Shown: in pieces, positions 36,156 through 48,395 of the stretch | Layout: every line of letters starts with the position of its first letter | Position numbering within the stretch: position 1 is the first letter of the stretch | DNA from: Schistosoma haematobium | Taxonomy: Eukaryota; Platyhelminthes; Trematoda; Strigeidida; Schistosomatidae | DNA: 64,000 bases | Assembly: GCF_000699445.3 (NCBI RefSeq) | Contig: NC_067195.1 | Span: forward strand, 21,467,287 to 21,531,286 | Reading direction: 5' to 3' | Translations under genes and position numbers: made by a program | The notes under the pieces: generated by a model | Database searches by the model: none | What the model was told of the DNA's origin: nothing | What the model saw: the letters and a program-made list of their open reading frames with translations, nothing else

Positions 36156-37237
36156 GTATGAGATTTAGTTCGATTCTACTGATAGCCACACTCCGTCTAT
36201 TCGATATCAGCTTCTGCCATAACAGTTATATCGAGTAAATGCTCGCAAGATGCCCACATTCCAACCATGGTTTATCAAATTTCAGTTAAAAACATCGACG
36301 ACGGGATAATCCAAATCACTCCAAATTGAACTATACAAACATAACCTATTGATTGAATTTTTAGGCTCCTGCTTTCCAAGCTGGCCATGAAGAAGTCGGT
36401 TAGAAGATATGTAGTTATCTCCTGACCTATAATCTGTCACATATATAGTTGTACAGCTTCAAAGAAGATTCCCTTTATGAATAAATTTTTTTATCATTTA
36501 ATGTGCATATTCAAATGAGAGAATATTATACACTGATTACCAAAGTAGTCTATATTGATACTTTACAACTGAGTGTCATGTATGTGAGTTATCAACTCTG
36601 ATAAGTTTTACTAAATGAGCGCTCTATTTGACTTCCTAGCCACTGCTAATAGCCTGAGGCTGAATCTACACGGCAACTGGAACATGATTGAAAACGTTCA
36701 AAGACTGGTGATAAGGATTTATTTGACTATCAAGTAAGATTACTTGAAACATTTAGTTTGGAAAATATTATTCACCTTCAGATTTTCAGTAGTAATTAGA
36801 AAAAAGGATTCAGAAGAAATTAAATATCTTTAAAGTTTCTAAACTTTAGTTGTAAACTATGTCCGCACTTCTAGTTATTGATTTCACTAAAATCAACAAA
36901 CATATCAGTCCTTAAGTTTATTAGTGTTGATCGACTTTGTTGAAATATGAATCAACAGATTATTAATAACTGGTAATCAATATGTTTTTTAAAGTTGGTT
37001 TCCTAAATGTTTGACCACAACATAAATGTATTGGTATTTCCTGTACCAACACGAGATGTCAGAAATTATACAAAATAGTTGATAGTTTACATGCAAATAA
37101 ATACGAAGCAATAATTTCTACAGGTCACCTTAGCACTCATATCTTTGAATTTTTTAAATCGAGAATAATTTCCGATTATAACATTTAAAGTCAATTTTGA
37201 ATCCAAAAATAACATCGCGCATGAGGGATCGTAGATG
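36156..37237. other. A+T-rich stretch, possible intron
   Basis: The first 120 bases after the exon stay moderately G+C-rich but have no long frame. Nothing recognised further on. Confidence 0.35.
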
Positions 37238-37340
37238 AACACTGATGACGAGTCATATATTAGGACGAAACGGCCGTCCAGTGCTTCTAGGTTTTCAGAG
37301 ATAGCCTCACATTGATCAGTTCATGATCTCAAAGAAACTT
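37238..37340 (+). mobile_element. Hammerhead SINE copy with one core substitution
   Basis: The motif reads CACTG, ATGACGA, then GTC...GGAC, GAAA, CGGCCGTC and CAGTGC. Compared with the 8.1-kb copy the invariant C at core position 3 is now A and stem II has lost one pair (GTCA against GGAC). GAAA, stem III and the GTC cleavage triplet are intact. The tail CTTCTAGGTTTTCAGAG and CAGTTCATGATCTCAA matches the 7.6- and 8.1-kb copies. Confidence 0.7.
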
Positions 37341-39463
37341 AAGTGATCATCTCTACCAGGTTCAAGGAAATAATAAATGTGAGACATGCGCTTTGTCACG
37401 TAGAAAACTTCTTATAATTGCTTAGATGGAGACTGATTGTTCAATAAGTTTCATCAACGCACAAGGTTAGCAAATATTTGCCTTATCTGTGTAAAGAATT
37501 CGGGACTAGAACTCGAATCATAACGTTAAAAAATAACTCAACTGGACGGATAACAGGTAGTTTGTGCATTTTGTGATACATCTGACCAAGGGACAGTTAC
37601 TTATATTAGGGAATATCTATACTTGACATGTACTCCATATTTGTTCTGTGATAGATTAATTTTTGCTAAAAATTACTTGCCATAATAAATCGACCTTACA
37701 TAGTAATTAAACTATTGATTAGGAAAAACTATTTCTGTGGGGTTAGTTGAACTGGCCGCACTTAAAGGTTCTTATCATAACAAGCTCGTGAATAAGTACC
37801 AAGATGGTTAAGAAAAGGCGTTAAGAAATACATTAAGAGTATTATTGTTTCTCATCTAAAGGGCACGGACATAATATCAAAATTGAAGATATTTTCTCAA
37901 TTAGATATCAAATCCCTAGTAATTTGCCAAAAGATGTAAGATTACACTTACTTTATATATTCGAAGCAGTCGGAGAAGAAACCTGACTTATGTGTAGAAA
38001 AAATATACATTCAACCTCTTTGTTCACCCTGGCACACATTATGGTTTCATTCTTAGTCCTAATTTTGTCTGTTTCCCTTTATCTTGATTTACGCCCCCTT
38101 GCAAGACACTTTTTAATCCTTAATTATCTATTCACTTTTTTTCCTACTTGCACAATATACTTATTATTAATTATTCTTACTGTCGTTATTATTATCACAA
38201 TGACCACAATTCAGTAATTCCTATTTTAGTATAGGGGATTTGTGGAGACTGTGGAATTCTCACAGTATTGTTCGTGACTAGGTTAGCGCAAAATTTGCCA
38301 TTTCCAACCTCTAGGATAAATTAATTGAATTTTAATAGTGTAACATAATAAGAATTTTGGATCTATAACTGCAGAGCCTAATAAACTGATCCAAAATGAT
38401 CGTTCTATCTCCGATTCTTTGCTCTTGGAAAAAAACTTAAATTTAAAATGTGCCTTTTGTGTAGTCGCAAAATACAACTTTAGAAGCATAAATTAAATTA
38501 TTTAGTCCCTTTCTCTTCGTGTGACTAGAGAATGGTGTTTATCACATTTCAGCTTATGCTTTACTGAACTATGTTGTACAATCAGTTCACTTTACAAATG
38601 TACTTCATTGGTTAGGATTTGGACCTTTTGATGTCACTATTTTATTCAGCATGCTAATTTACACTTTACATTTCCTTACTCTTTGTCAGTTTGAAACAAA
38701 CAAATAATGCACTTATCGATTACATCATAGTTACTAACGTCATAGTATATGAGCGTTAGTTCTCCTAGTGCCCTGTCGACTAAGCTCAATGTTGTTACTC
38801 TTCCAAATGATTCGGCATTGGGCGATTGGTCAGAATCATCATAAAGCTATTAATCAATTATGTGTCTAATAACACCTATCAATCATGCACCTCTGAACTC
38901 TTGGAGAAGCATACATTATCTATAAGATTTGTGCTGTCATCGTGATGATTAATTCCTAGCACTGACTGACTTCCACTAAATAAGTTGTAATAATCCCGAT
39001 AGTCTAAGCGATGTGGAATATCATATCAACAACAGTACCAGTCTCTCATAAATATGTTAACACCCCTTATTGACACTTATTGACTTTAATAACGATAAAC
39101 GATATTTACCTTTCTAATGAATATAACTGGTCATTTACTTTTTATTTTTAATAATAATTAGACTTAAAGAGTTTGATCCTACTTACTCTCAATAAAAAAA
39201 TACTTAATAATTTTAATACGTTCATTAAAAATTTTGCTAATACATTGAATTCGCCGTTGAAGTAAACATCTTTAAAATTAATTCAAAATGAACACTTTAA
39301 ATGAAACCAACGAAAATTAAACCTCACTGTGTGAAATGAGCATTGACAAAATAGTCAGTATTGGGGTAATCTGCCTTTCAAAAAAACAAACTTTTACTCG
39401 TTTCTTACTTCAAGTGTCTTTTGTTTATGTAAACAATTAATGCTCTTGATTCGATTAATCCTA
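37341..39463. other. A+T-rich stretch, no gene recognised
   Basis: A hydrophobic 75-codon plus-strand frame at 37990-38217 follows pyrimidine-rich DNA and looks compositional. Nothing supported. Confidence 0.4.
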
Positions 39464-39464
39464 C

Positions 39465-39496
<32 letters not shown>

Positions 39497-39513
39497 TAAT
39501 AATAATAATAATA
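39464..39513. repeat. (AAT)n microsatellite with one interruption
   Basis: About 16 AAT units with a single AAC. Confidence 0.95.
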
Positions 39514-39701
39514 TTGTTATTCTCTAATCATTTAATTCAAGAGTTAGAAGCATTTAAGTATTATTTTTACTAGATATTAGATATTCTTTAGGTGTGAGTG
39601 ACGGATCCCAAATGTAATCGACAATTTATTCAAGAAATATCTTAAGCAAAATGCTTCAGTGGTTATTTATTCACCTGTTCGTTTATGCTTAATAAATTCA
39701 G

Positions 39702-39802
39702 AAAGCGACCTTATCATGCTATCCAAGTTGCTAGAGAAGAAAAAATTGACTTAGACATCATTTTATTTAAAGAAGACCACATAGAGGACAGGATACAAGA
39801 TC
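39702..39802 (+). CDS. Candidate internal exon, 33 codons, unknown protein
   Basis: Acceptor AATAAATTCAG at 39701 and a perfect donor (GATC|GTAAGTTG) at 39803 bound 101 bases. Only one frame is open, reading KRPYHAIQVAREEKIDLDII then LFKEDHIEDRIQD, with one split base at each end. It is rich in charged residues with ordinary coding-like codon choice. No family is recognised. It shares the strand with the candidate exon 3.5 kb upstream, but the phases (0 there, split here) require at least one further exon between them. A pyrimidine tract before the acceptor is only moderate. Confidence 0.5.
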
Positions 39803-40534
39803 GTAAGTTGTCCAGCTTCTGTTAATTTCTGTTGATTCGCCAGTGGATCTATTGTGTAACAAAATCAATCTTCATATGAAGCCAACCAACTGAACAATAC
39901 ATCTTTTTTAAATATCATTACCAAGATTTGACTTAATGAGTTCAAATAAATTGAAAATCAAGTAGACAGAGTAGATCACATCGACTGGATTAAAATGTGT
40001 AGATTTTGATGCATTATAAATTGAAGAGTCCTATCATTAAATCATGATTCATGGCAAAGAACATATAAACTACAAAAAAGACCAAATATACCTGTAGAAC
40101 TAAACAATCCAAAAGTCAAATCACGAATAGTAGTAGATGTTATTTTAAAAAAGACATCAAATCAATATTGATAATATCAAAATAATCAAAAAAAAGTTGT
40201 CTAATTAGAAAGAAAGACAAATGGATGGAGCTTTTGTATCTTACCAATGCTCATTGTGCTTAATAAAAAGAAGGGCCTTACGATCCATTCAACATGTACC
40301 ATTTATCCAAATATCTACACATTTAACCTATTCACATCTCACGCAACTAAATTACATACAAATATTTTTTTATATACTCCTTCACATTACAAATACCATA
40401 TTTTCGAAACCCACCAATTTACATTCATGCATTCAAGTTAGTCCCACATAAAAATTATCATCTTGACGAAATTGATATGTCACTAACCTAATCAAACCTC
40501 TTTCTAATTTCACTTGTGCTAAAATTATTTTGGA
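39803..40534. other. A+T-rich stretch, possible intron
   Basis: Starts with the GTAAGT donor if the exon is real. The two overlapping 64-76-codon frames at 40221-40451 have no domain. Nothing else is seen. Confidence 0.35.
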
Positions 40535-40640
40535 TTGTTTCCTTTGCACTATTTAAACTTGTGTTAATTTAATTCGTTTATTTGTTTTATTGTCTTAAGA
40601 AATGACTTACACCAGTCTAAACATGGCTTAAATCGATTAG
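40535..40640 (+). mobile_element. Probable Penelope pseudo-LTR fragment with hammerhead remnant
   Basis: GCACTATTTAAACTTGTG, TTATTTGTTTTAT, TTAAGAAATGACTTACACCA and GTCTAAACATGG follow the same order as the 45.4-kb insertion (CTATTTAAACCTG, TTATTTATTTT, TTGAAGAAGTGGCTTACAC, GTCACGAAAC). GACT can pair with AGTC as a shortened stem II. Core positions have changed, so it is a relic. Confidence 0.4.
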
Positions 40641-43203
40641 CAATTACACAGATATATTTCATCCTAATCTTATTTATGATCTTCAGTTTTAGTAGTAATC
40701 ATACATTTTATTCCAAACTATGTTCTGTATGTTTAGTCTTTTTATACAGACTTCCAGGTAAATCATATAATTAATTGAATGTCGGACATTAGAAGCGTGA
40801 ATTGCGTACATAAGTGCAAACATTCTGCGACATTACCACCAAATCGTTTCTTTATCATTTCTATTTCGTTAAACTACTAACCAATCAATTTTTAAGTTAA
40901 GAGGAGTATATAACAAATGCTGACTGTGACATGAACAAGTTCCTTTCGTGATTAAAATACGCGTTACAAACCTTAAGTGTTATGTTTTATTTCCAAAACT
41001 CTGTAGACGTTTTTGTTTTATTATCTTTTTGACAGTTATTTTATGATTTTCCTCTTTATCCTCATAAACTAGTAACAAAATGTAAACTTATTTCGACTAC
41101 TACTCAATATTGAGAACAAAGTGCATAATGAAATGTTACAGCTATTTAAGTTTCGTTTTAAATAAAGATTTCGTTTTATACAATATAAATAAAAAGAGTT
41201 TGTTTGGAATACCAATTAAAAACTGTCACATTACTTTGAGAACCAGTTAACCATGTTATTATTTGTTTCCATGTAGTGCTTATCGTTGTGGAGTAATAAA
41301 AAAATTTATGATGATAGCGTACTTGTTGTTGAAATGTAGAACGGAATACCGTTTGTTAGTTAATAGGAAAAACGATGAAACCTACCGGTCAGTGACAACC
41401 ATGTGGAATTATTGAAATGAACACCCACACAAATTTATATAAAAAACAAGTCCATCTTCTAGTGAAATGAAATGCTTATGAGTGAAGTATTAAATATAAA
41501 ACTGGCAGTAAGTGAAAGTCATCAAAACAATCGTGATCTACGGATCCAAGCTTCATAGGTAACGTATAAGCACATAAAATTAAAACTTGGTTCTTAGGTA
41601 TTTTTCTTATCGATTGCATTAATAATGTTCAATACTCGATACATCATTATAACAGAAAATATAATAATAACTACTAAATTGTCTTGCACATTGTCAAACT
41701 AGTGGCTTTATTACACGTGATATGTATATACGAAATCGTTCCACGAATTATTCATATCAACTTGGAAAGACTTACCATGATCTAAATAAACAATAAAGAC
41801 ATGTGAAACTCAAATCAAACTGTTTTTTTTTATTTTCCTGCTTGTTAATGACATCAACATGTGACAAAAATAATCCATTTAGTTCCTGACTCTTTTTCAA
41901 CTACAAATGGTTTTTGTTAAAATTATTTCATCACTTTAGACTTGCATTGGCAACATAAGTCATGCTGTGAATCAACAAGCTATGTAAATAAAGGTGTTTC
42001 ATGAAAAACACCTTTTTAACTCTATATAGACAAACCTTGAACAAAACCATAAAAATGTTTGAAGAAGCTTTCTAATGTGAACTACTGCAGTGCTTATGTG
42101 TTAGACCTTGAAAAAATGTTTCCTATTCCCTTACGGTACTAGTACAATAATGATAACGATCGAATTTAAGAGTTGTGTAACTCATTAACTTACATCAAGT
42201 GCTTATATATTTGTGTAATAACATATTTGTATAAGGTTTTCCTAATTTAATATTTTACCTGTCCTAACCGGACTTGGAGCCGGAAGGAAACTGAGTTTTA
42301 TACCGGACAAAGAAGAAAACAAAAGCTGATAAGAGATTATTTTATTCAGCCTAAAAAACACGCTAACAACTTATTAACCAAATATACTAATTTCTATACA
42401 GATATACTAACTATTTGATGTTTGGTCAATGAATGTGATCGTAACCAGAATATTGCGAATACGACCGAATTTTTCACTGGAACTATGAAATTGAATATTG
42501 TACTGAACAGATGTTACTATGAACAAACGATTATTGAGTGTCATAATGAACAAATATCACATTAACAAAAGGAATATTATGCTAAGTAAATATCATATTG
42601 AATGAAAACACGATAATTCAGTTTATCCCATATCTTAGTTAAAAATATATGATTAGGTTTTTCTGAAAGTGTTCCTCTGTTATTTGTTTACGTGTTAATG
42701 AAAAAAATCAAGCCACTGAAGCATACGTTTTATACATATTGCTGTTAAATCAATCTTAGAAGATGAGTTTAGCACGCATATTTCTCCTGAGATTGTGTTA
42801 TTTGGTTAGCGAAATTGCAAAATAGAATTTGATTGTATCTCAAGCATATCAACAAAATATTACCTTGATATTACTGATGATCCTAATTGTTTTCGTAGAA
42901 GCTGAGGTTTCATAACTAATGCTATAATCATTAAATGTTTACCTGACAAGGTTACATGGTTATGATAATCTTAGGATGGACAATGGGTACCGTTAGGAAT
43001 AAGCGACCAAAGTGAGGTATAAAACTTATGTATTCAAACATTGATAAGGTAAACTATGAGTTATCTGTTTCTAACATGGCAAATATTGCTAATTCCTTTG
43101 TTTTGCATAAACTACAGTTAGTTAACTATAAGTCTGCTTTATGATGAAAATGTTCTAATTTACGAGCCTCCTAAGAATTATGAATAATTATGCATTGTAA
43201 TCG
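40641..43203. other. A+T-rich stretch, no gene recognised
   Basis: Only a small hairpin at 41990-42015 stands out. Confidence 0.4.
41990..42015. repeat. Small perfect hairpin
   Basis: AAAGGTGTTT and AAACACCTTT form ten perfect pairs around a six-base loop, followed by T-rich sequence. No function can be assigned. Confidence 0.5.
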
Positions 43204-43388
43204 TATACTCTACTTGTTTATTCACATGAGTAATAATTATAATCAATGATGGTTCCGACCATTTGTCCAACTTTCAATTTTTTCCAGAAAGTTTCCAAAA
43301 TATCATTAACCAATACAATAACAGAACTGATAGATATTTTGTAAATAATGTAAGAAAAATCTAGACAGTTTTAAATCATTATAATGAC
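43204..43388. repeat. Segment duplicated at 54355-54538
   Basis: About 180 bases are nearly identical to 54.36-54.54 kb, with three transitions (all C here, T there) in the aligned stretch. Here the segment lies in ordinary flanks with no direct repeat, so this looks like the source locus. Confidence 0.85.
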
Positions 43389-45084
43389 TTGAATGTGGAT
43401 ACTTAATTGTCATATTATTTTGCATTACCCATTAAAGTGTATTAAGTAATGAGTAAAGAGATTATATAATGTTTGTTTAATTAGTAACTAATAGAGCTTA
43501 AATTCAATCAACCATCATTAATTACTATTTTACTGATTTATGTTCAAATTTAAAAATTGCCATTATGCATTTATGTATTTTAAGAGATTCAGTTTGTAGA
43601 AGAAATAGAAACGGGTTAAAAATTTTATGGTCTTTTTAAAACAGCCAATTAATATAAACATAGTACTTATTTTTTTACATTTTACTTCTTATGCTGTATT
43701 TTTATAGAATAAGTTAATAGTTTTCATAACTTATTTACTATGTAACATAACAGATAGTACGGTTACAGTTGTCAAGCTAATACATATTCAAACATACTAT
43801 GAAGAATGAAGTAGATATCGATTGTATACAGTCTCACAGTGATTAAAACAAGATATTTATGACCTTATTACTTGTTAGTCCGATATGATTTTAGCTAAAG
43901 TTCATTATAATTAAATCAATCAATATAGACATGACTAAACATTCCATCTAGTTGATGAGACTAAGATACATATATTTGGTCCATAATCATTGAATTCTCT
44001 AGATTATTATTACATAACATGATAAGAATTGAACATATGAATCAATTGTGGATACATAAACTGGCATAAATATTATCTTTATACAATCCTTTAACACTTC
44101 AGATACATTAATACATGAAACGAGAAGAGAAAACTTATTCTTACAAAGAAAATTTATCCTATCATAAGAAAAAAAGCCTTCAAAATGGAACATTGCATTA
44201 TTATTATCTAAAGTTTATTGAATGGTGGATAAAAATACAATCAGAATAAAATTCATGATTTAGAATGACAGTGAAATAAATAAAAGAAATCAGTCTTAAT
44301 GAAGGATATTCTATCTGTGATTAGTTTACGTTGAATTCTCGTCAACTTCTTGTCAACTTCATCAATTGAAAATGTCAATGATATTTATTATGGATAAAAA
44401 GAAACAAAAAAACGAAACAATTACCCATAATTTCATCAAGAAAATGTCTAATTCGAAAGTGATGTCAACGTTTATGATCACTGAATATTTAAGACAATAT
44501 TCATTCTTATCATAGATAAATTCATAGAATTCAATGAGTTGAATAAAAGTTTTCTTTCTGATATTTATTCATTGTAAAAACATGGACATTTTAGGGCTCA
44601 TTTTAAATAAAAGAAAAATTAGATTTTAGAATAAGTCTTAGTGATTAAATGATTTAATATAGGAAATGATAATAATATATAAGGAATGATGATTAAAACA
44701 CAACCAATTGTCTGTCATTAGCGCGTTTAAGTACTTTTTTTATTTTGGGAGTAGTGAAATTTTTTCCAATATCTGTACAGGGTTTTGTTTTGTTTGTTTG
44801 GAAAAGATATATAATAGACCACACGTGAACATGGATGTTCACCATACATATATACTCTCTACATTACTAATTATTATTAATGCAAAATAAAAACGATTAG
44901 AATCAAAAGAACGTCATTATATATGAATTAGGTTTATATGTTGAGTTTGTTTGGCTATATAACAAATTAACAAGCTATAAATAATCAAGTTCTTTTATAA
45001 CCTATATAAGAATATGAAATCGGCTCATAAAGGCCTTTTTTCAAATCCATGAATTAAATGAAATAATTCAGTTATATATTTATA
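43389..45084. other. A+T-rich stretch, no gene recognised
   Basis: A minus-strand frame at 43999-44193 and a plus-strand frame at 44708-44890 have no domains. Nothing supported. Confidence 0.4.
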
Positions 45085-45170
45085 TAGTAGTGGTAGTAGT
45101 AGAATGAGGAAGAGGAGAAGTAGGAGTATCATGGGTAGTAGTAGTATCAGTAGTAATAGTAGTAGTGTGG
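45085..45170. repeat. AGT-rich imperfect microsatellite
   Basis: TAGTAG/AGTAGT units with AGG-type variants. A second short AGT run lies at about 45734-45766, so the tract brackets the dispersed repeat between them. Confidence 0.8.
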
Positions 45171-45387
45171 TATGGGTTACTTATATCCACATAAGTAATA
45201 TATAACGGTGGTCAGGCATAGAATATATTTCAGTAGAATATCGATAAGGAAAGAACGGGAATGGAGCGCAGTTGGTATGAAAATGCATGAACAATGAAAT
45301 CTGAGACAATGGACTGATATTTGCAAAAGGAGCAGTCAAGTTTGAGCGGATGGATCGATATTTTGCAAATTAACTATTTACTATATG

Positions 45388-45639
45388 AATAAATAATATA
45401 TTTTTAATATCCCAATGACTGATCACATAACATTCGTGTTGTTCTGCTGTACTATTTAAACCTGAATTTTTTAAAATTCGGTTATTTATTTTTTGAAGAA
45501 GTGGCTTACACTAAGTCACGAAACTTCGGAAAACCTCAATTTTCTACTCATTGGGATATTACAAATATATTATTTATTTATAACAATCTACCTAATGCTC
45601 AATTTATTCGAAATTATCAAATCAAACCTTGGTAATGAT
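45388..45639 (+). mobile_element. 252-base Penelope-like insertion in R1
   Basis: Flanked by AACTATTTACTATATG (45372-45387) and AACTATTTATTATATG (45640-45655), a 16-base target-site duplication with one mismatch. The other R1 copy has the uninterrupted site at 50651-50667. The insert carries a hammerhead-type motif like that of Penelope pseudo-LTRs (see 45493-45529) and resembles 40535-40640. The plus-strand frame 45493-45768 crosses the insertion and is not a gene. Confidence 0.65.
45493..45529 (+). ncRNA. Minimal hammerhead-like motif of Penelope type
   Basis: TTGAAGA (45493-45499) stands for CUGANGA with the first C changed to T. After one extra A, stem II is GTGGCTTA (45501-45508) with TAAGTCAC (45512-45519), eight pairs including one G-T, closing on CAC. 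GAAAC (45520-45524) follows directly, then TTC in place of the cleavage triplet GTC. Minimal hammerheads with almost no stem III are known in Penelope-like elements. Two core deviations suggest it is no longer active. Confidence 0.5.
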
Positions 45640-45770
45640 AACTATTTATTATATGGTTCTCTGATTTTAGTGAGATGCTCTGTAATTTCGTGTCAAATAT
45701 ATTCGATTGTCCCCACTCGTGTTCTTGTTCACTACAGTAGTAGTAATAATGGTAGTCGTAGTAGTTAAAT

Positions 45771-47394
45771 AATTTAATTTTTTTGACGATAGGTCATTTA
45801 TGTTTAGAATTATTTCTGAAGGATAAGTTAAAGGTCGTTTTCATTGGAATAAATATTCAAATCATCTCCAAAGTAAGTAACCTTTGCACATTTTTAAATC
45901 ATTGTATATTTACTCTATCTGTCATGTTTCTCTTGAATAATTTATTTTAAATCCACATTGACAGTGCTTAATAATTATGATGAAATAAATATTTAAAAAG
46001 CCAGTTCATTGCAAAATCTTACTTAGTTGTATAAAATAAGATAATCTATTATTTACACACTTAGACTTCTATAATACTTCCTTTGATTTGAAGATGTCTA
46101 CATCTAATTTATGTCATAGTGGATTTTATAACATTACAAGAGTTTTATAGTTTAAATATAAATAAGGGACTGGAACGTTTGAATGTAACCGACGTTGTTT
46201 AAAATAACAGGAAATACTCAATGACATCAAGATTTTGTTAAATTGGTCATTGATCATAGATAATATATTTGAAAATGTGCCAAATCGTTTTTGATTTAAA
46301 ATTTATACTTATCAACAAATCAATAATTACAGGGTACGTCACAAAATACATAATGTCTACCAACTGAAATATTATCAGTCATTTATGTGTAATAAGAAGA
46401 AATACGCAGAACAATGATATAGTTAATGGTTTTCAAAATATTTTTCAAAGCTTAAAACTTTTCTTATTAAATCGATATACTTTCAAAGTTCATTAAAACC
46501 CCCTCAAAATTTCATGTATGATTTGATCGAGAAAAGAAACAGAGAATATCTAGGTGATAGATTAGATTCAAGGCATTACGGTTTTTTCAGCTCAGCCATA
46601 GAAATCATCGTCAAGTAATTCGGAGATCTACTGAACATTGACGTTACTGGAGAAGCCTTAGAAACCAGAGAGAAATGGGTAGATACTTACATTACGGTTA
46701 TAAGTTTCTTACACATGAATTCTCTTGATCCCATATTAAATTGTACGGTAGAAATATTGGAGTTTGGGGCTCTGAGTTGGACGGTTCAGTTGGGAAGCTT
46801 CTGAGGATGAAAACTACTAAATCTACACCCTTTCAAACGTCATAATACAACTTTTTTTTCTGTTAGATTTAACGCGAACTCCATCTAACCTTTATGAGTG
46901 GTTGGCCCAGTTCCTATAGATTTGGGGGACACAATGAATAATTCAACCTCAGACCCAATCCATTGATAGATGTCCTTATATTCCGTCATCACGAAGCACT
47001 AATCTGTAGTTGATTCCCTTCCATTGTAGTTTGCTTGAAAGGTGTCGGGATAATGAATAGATCTACAATTTAATTAAAAGTGATGTAAGGTGGCTAAGAA
47101 TAAAATCAGGATTTGGCCATCAGCAATGAACAATGGTATCTTATAAGCAATGGACAGCAATCTGATCTTAGCTTTCAACTTATCAGGTGCGCCTAATCAT
47201 GACATCGCCAGAGATCTGATATCTTGCAATTTGATCATTACCTTTATACCTCCGAGTCTGATCAAACTGTTTAAAAACCATCCAGTTAGTAGTGTGGTGT
47301 ACCGGTAATCTAATATCACGGAAGACACCGGTTTCGCTTCAAACACAATTAGACATTTAAAGTCATGAATTACGATTAGAACTCTAACTCTCGT
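45771..47394. other. Stretch with G+C-richer patches, no gene recognised
   Basis: From about 46550 to 47390 the base composition is more balanced (for example TGGAGTTTGGGGCTCTGAG and GTGTGGTGTACCGGTAATC), suggesting old repeat sequence, but no motif could be read. It ends at the family A LINE tail. Confidence 0.35.
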
Positions 47395-47665
47395 TCAGTC
47401 AGTCATTAATAACGTGGAGCCTAGCATAGATAACCATTGGCCTAAGTAGTCATACCTTACTAGAACAACGAGATTAAAATAATAAGATGAATAATCAAGG
47501 AGCTGAAACAACAAAATATCAAGGATAGTGAGAATGGAAACACTGTGAATATGGTTCAACAAGGTACAGTAAAAATATATGTGTGGAGAAGTACGAAAAC
47601 AGAGTATATAAAAACCATTGTGAACGATTCTGAGCTGTTGCCTTGCCATAACTGTCAGGATTCAC
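47395..47665 (-). mobile_element. Family A LINE 3' fragment, minus strand
   Basis: On the minus strand ACAGCTCAGAATCGTTCACA corresponds to the end of the family A ORF, and the 3' UTR ends TTAATGACTGACTGAACG, the family's CTGA tandem-repeat terminus, next to GCTCCACGTTATT like the 49.3-kb copy. The 84-codon minus-strand frame here is 3' UTR, not a gene. Confidence 0.6.
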
Positions 47666-48244
47666 CATTACAATGACCCAATAGATACATTGTCAAGACC
47701 ATTAGTTTTTTAGGTCCAATCATCCCAGGAAGGTTGGTTAGAAAATAATAAGGCGAAGCCTTACTGTTGACTAAGTAGAGGTGTGATGGTAGTTAGGTGT
47801 TTCCATTAAACAACCAGCATCTGCAGTGATACCGCCGTACCATAACAGAAGAAAGTGGTTAGGATAGATCAATCCGAAAAATAGACGCACTACATTTTCC
47901 TCTTAAGGATTTTTTTTACCACTTGTATAGCCTTAAAAGTATCGAATTTCACGTTTTGTATGTGAATATGTCAATAAGCAAATGAAGTCCACTGTTAATT
48001 TTTAAATGGATATTTAACTATGCCTATAGGTTAAAAGCTGACAATAAAATATAAATATTACGTGACTTTTTTCCAAAATAAATCGAACATAAGTAAAAAG
48101 ATGAATAGGTTCGTCAAGTTACCAAATCATCAAAACGAATTAGCAATAGTAAGATTATTTCACTTGTATTACAACAACTGGTAACATTTAAACAACTGTT
48201 GTAGTTTGTAGATGACACCCAATTTAGATTGATCTCGGAGTACC
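47666..48244. other. Non-coding stretch
   Basis: Moderately balanced composition up to about 47880, then A+T-rich. Nothing recognised. Confidence 0.35.
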
Positions 48245-48395
48245 GATTAAAATCCAGGAAGGAGTGGATAGTTGTTTTGTCCTAGTATGGGACCTCTAAC
48301 GAGTGTCAATCAACTAACCATCCAGGACCCAAACCTAATACCTATATTTCTTTTAGAGTGTGCCTAACCACTACAACCACTAAGTTGGAATACAA
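48245..48395 (-). mobile_element. tRNA-headed hammerhead SINE copy, strongly decayed
   Basis: Minus-strand reading: A-box-like AGTGGTTAGGCACACTC, GGTTTGGGTCCTGG at the B-box position, then GAGGTCCCATACTAGGACAA and AACTATCCACTCCTTCCTGG. Stem II is recognisable; CTGANGA and GAAA are lost. Confidence 0.55.

Larger units (their letters stand above)
45176..45740 (+). repeat. Dispersed repeat R1, split by an insertion
   Basis: Outside 45388-45639 it matches 49.2-49.26 plus 50.45-50.76 kb: AACAATGAARTCTGAGACAAT, AAAAGGARCAGTCAAGTTTGAG, GGTTCTC-GATTT and GATTGTCC(C/T)CACT-GTGTTCTT. The 3' end near TTCACTACA is LTR-like, but the class is not established. No coding sequence is apparent. Confidence 0.6.

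Noticed and set aside
39464..39513. AAT repeat as a functional element
   Set aside because: A simple microsatellite of a type common in this kind of genome; similar runs at 30.95 and 51.13 kb.
45493..45768. 91-codon hydrophobic protein
   Set aside because: The frame starts inside a hammerhead-type motif and crosses a dated insertion boundary.
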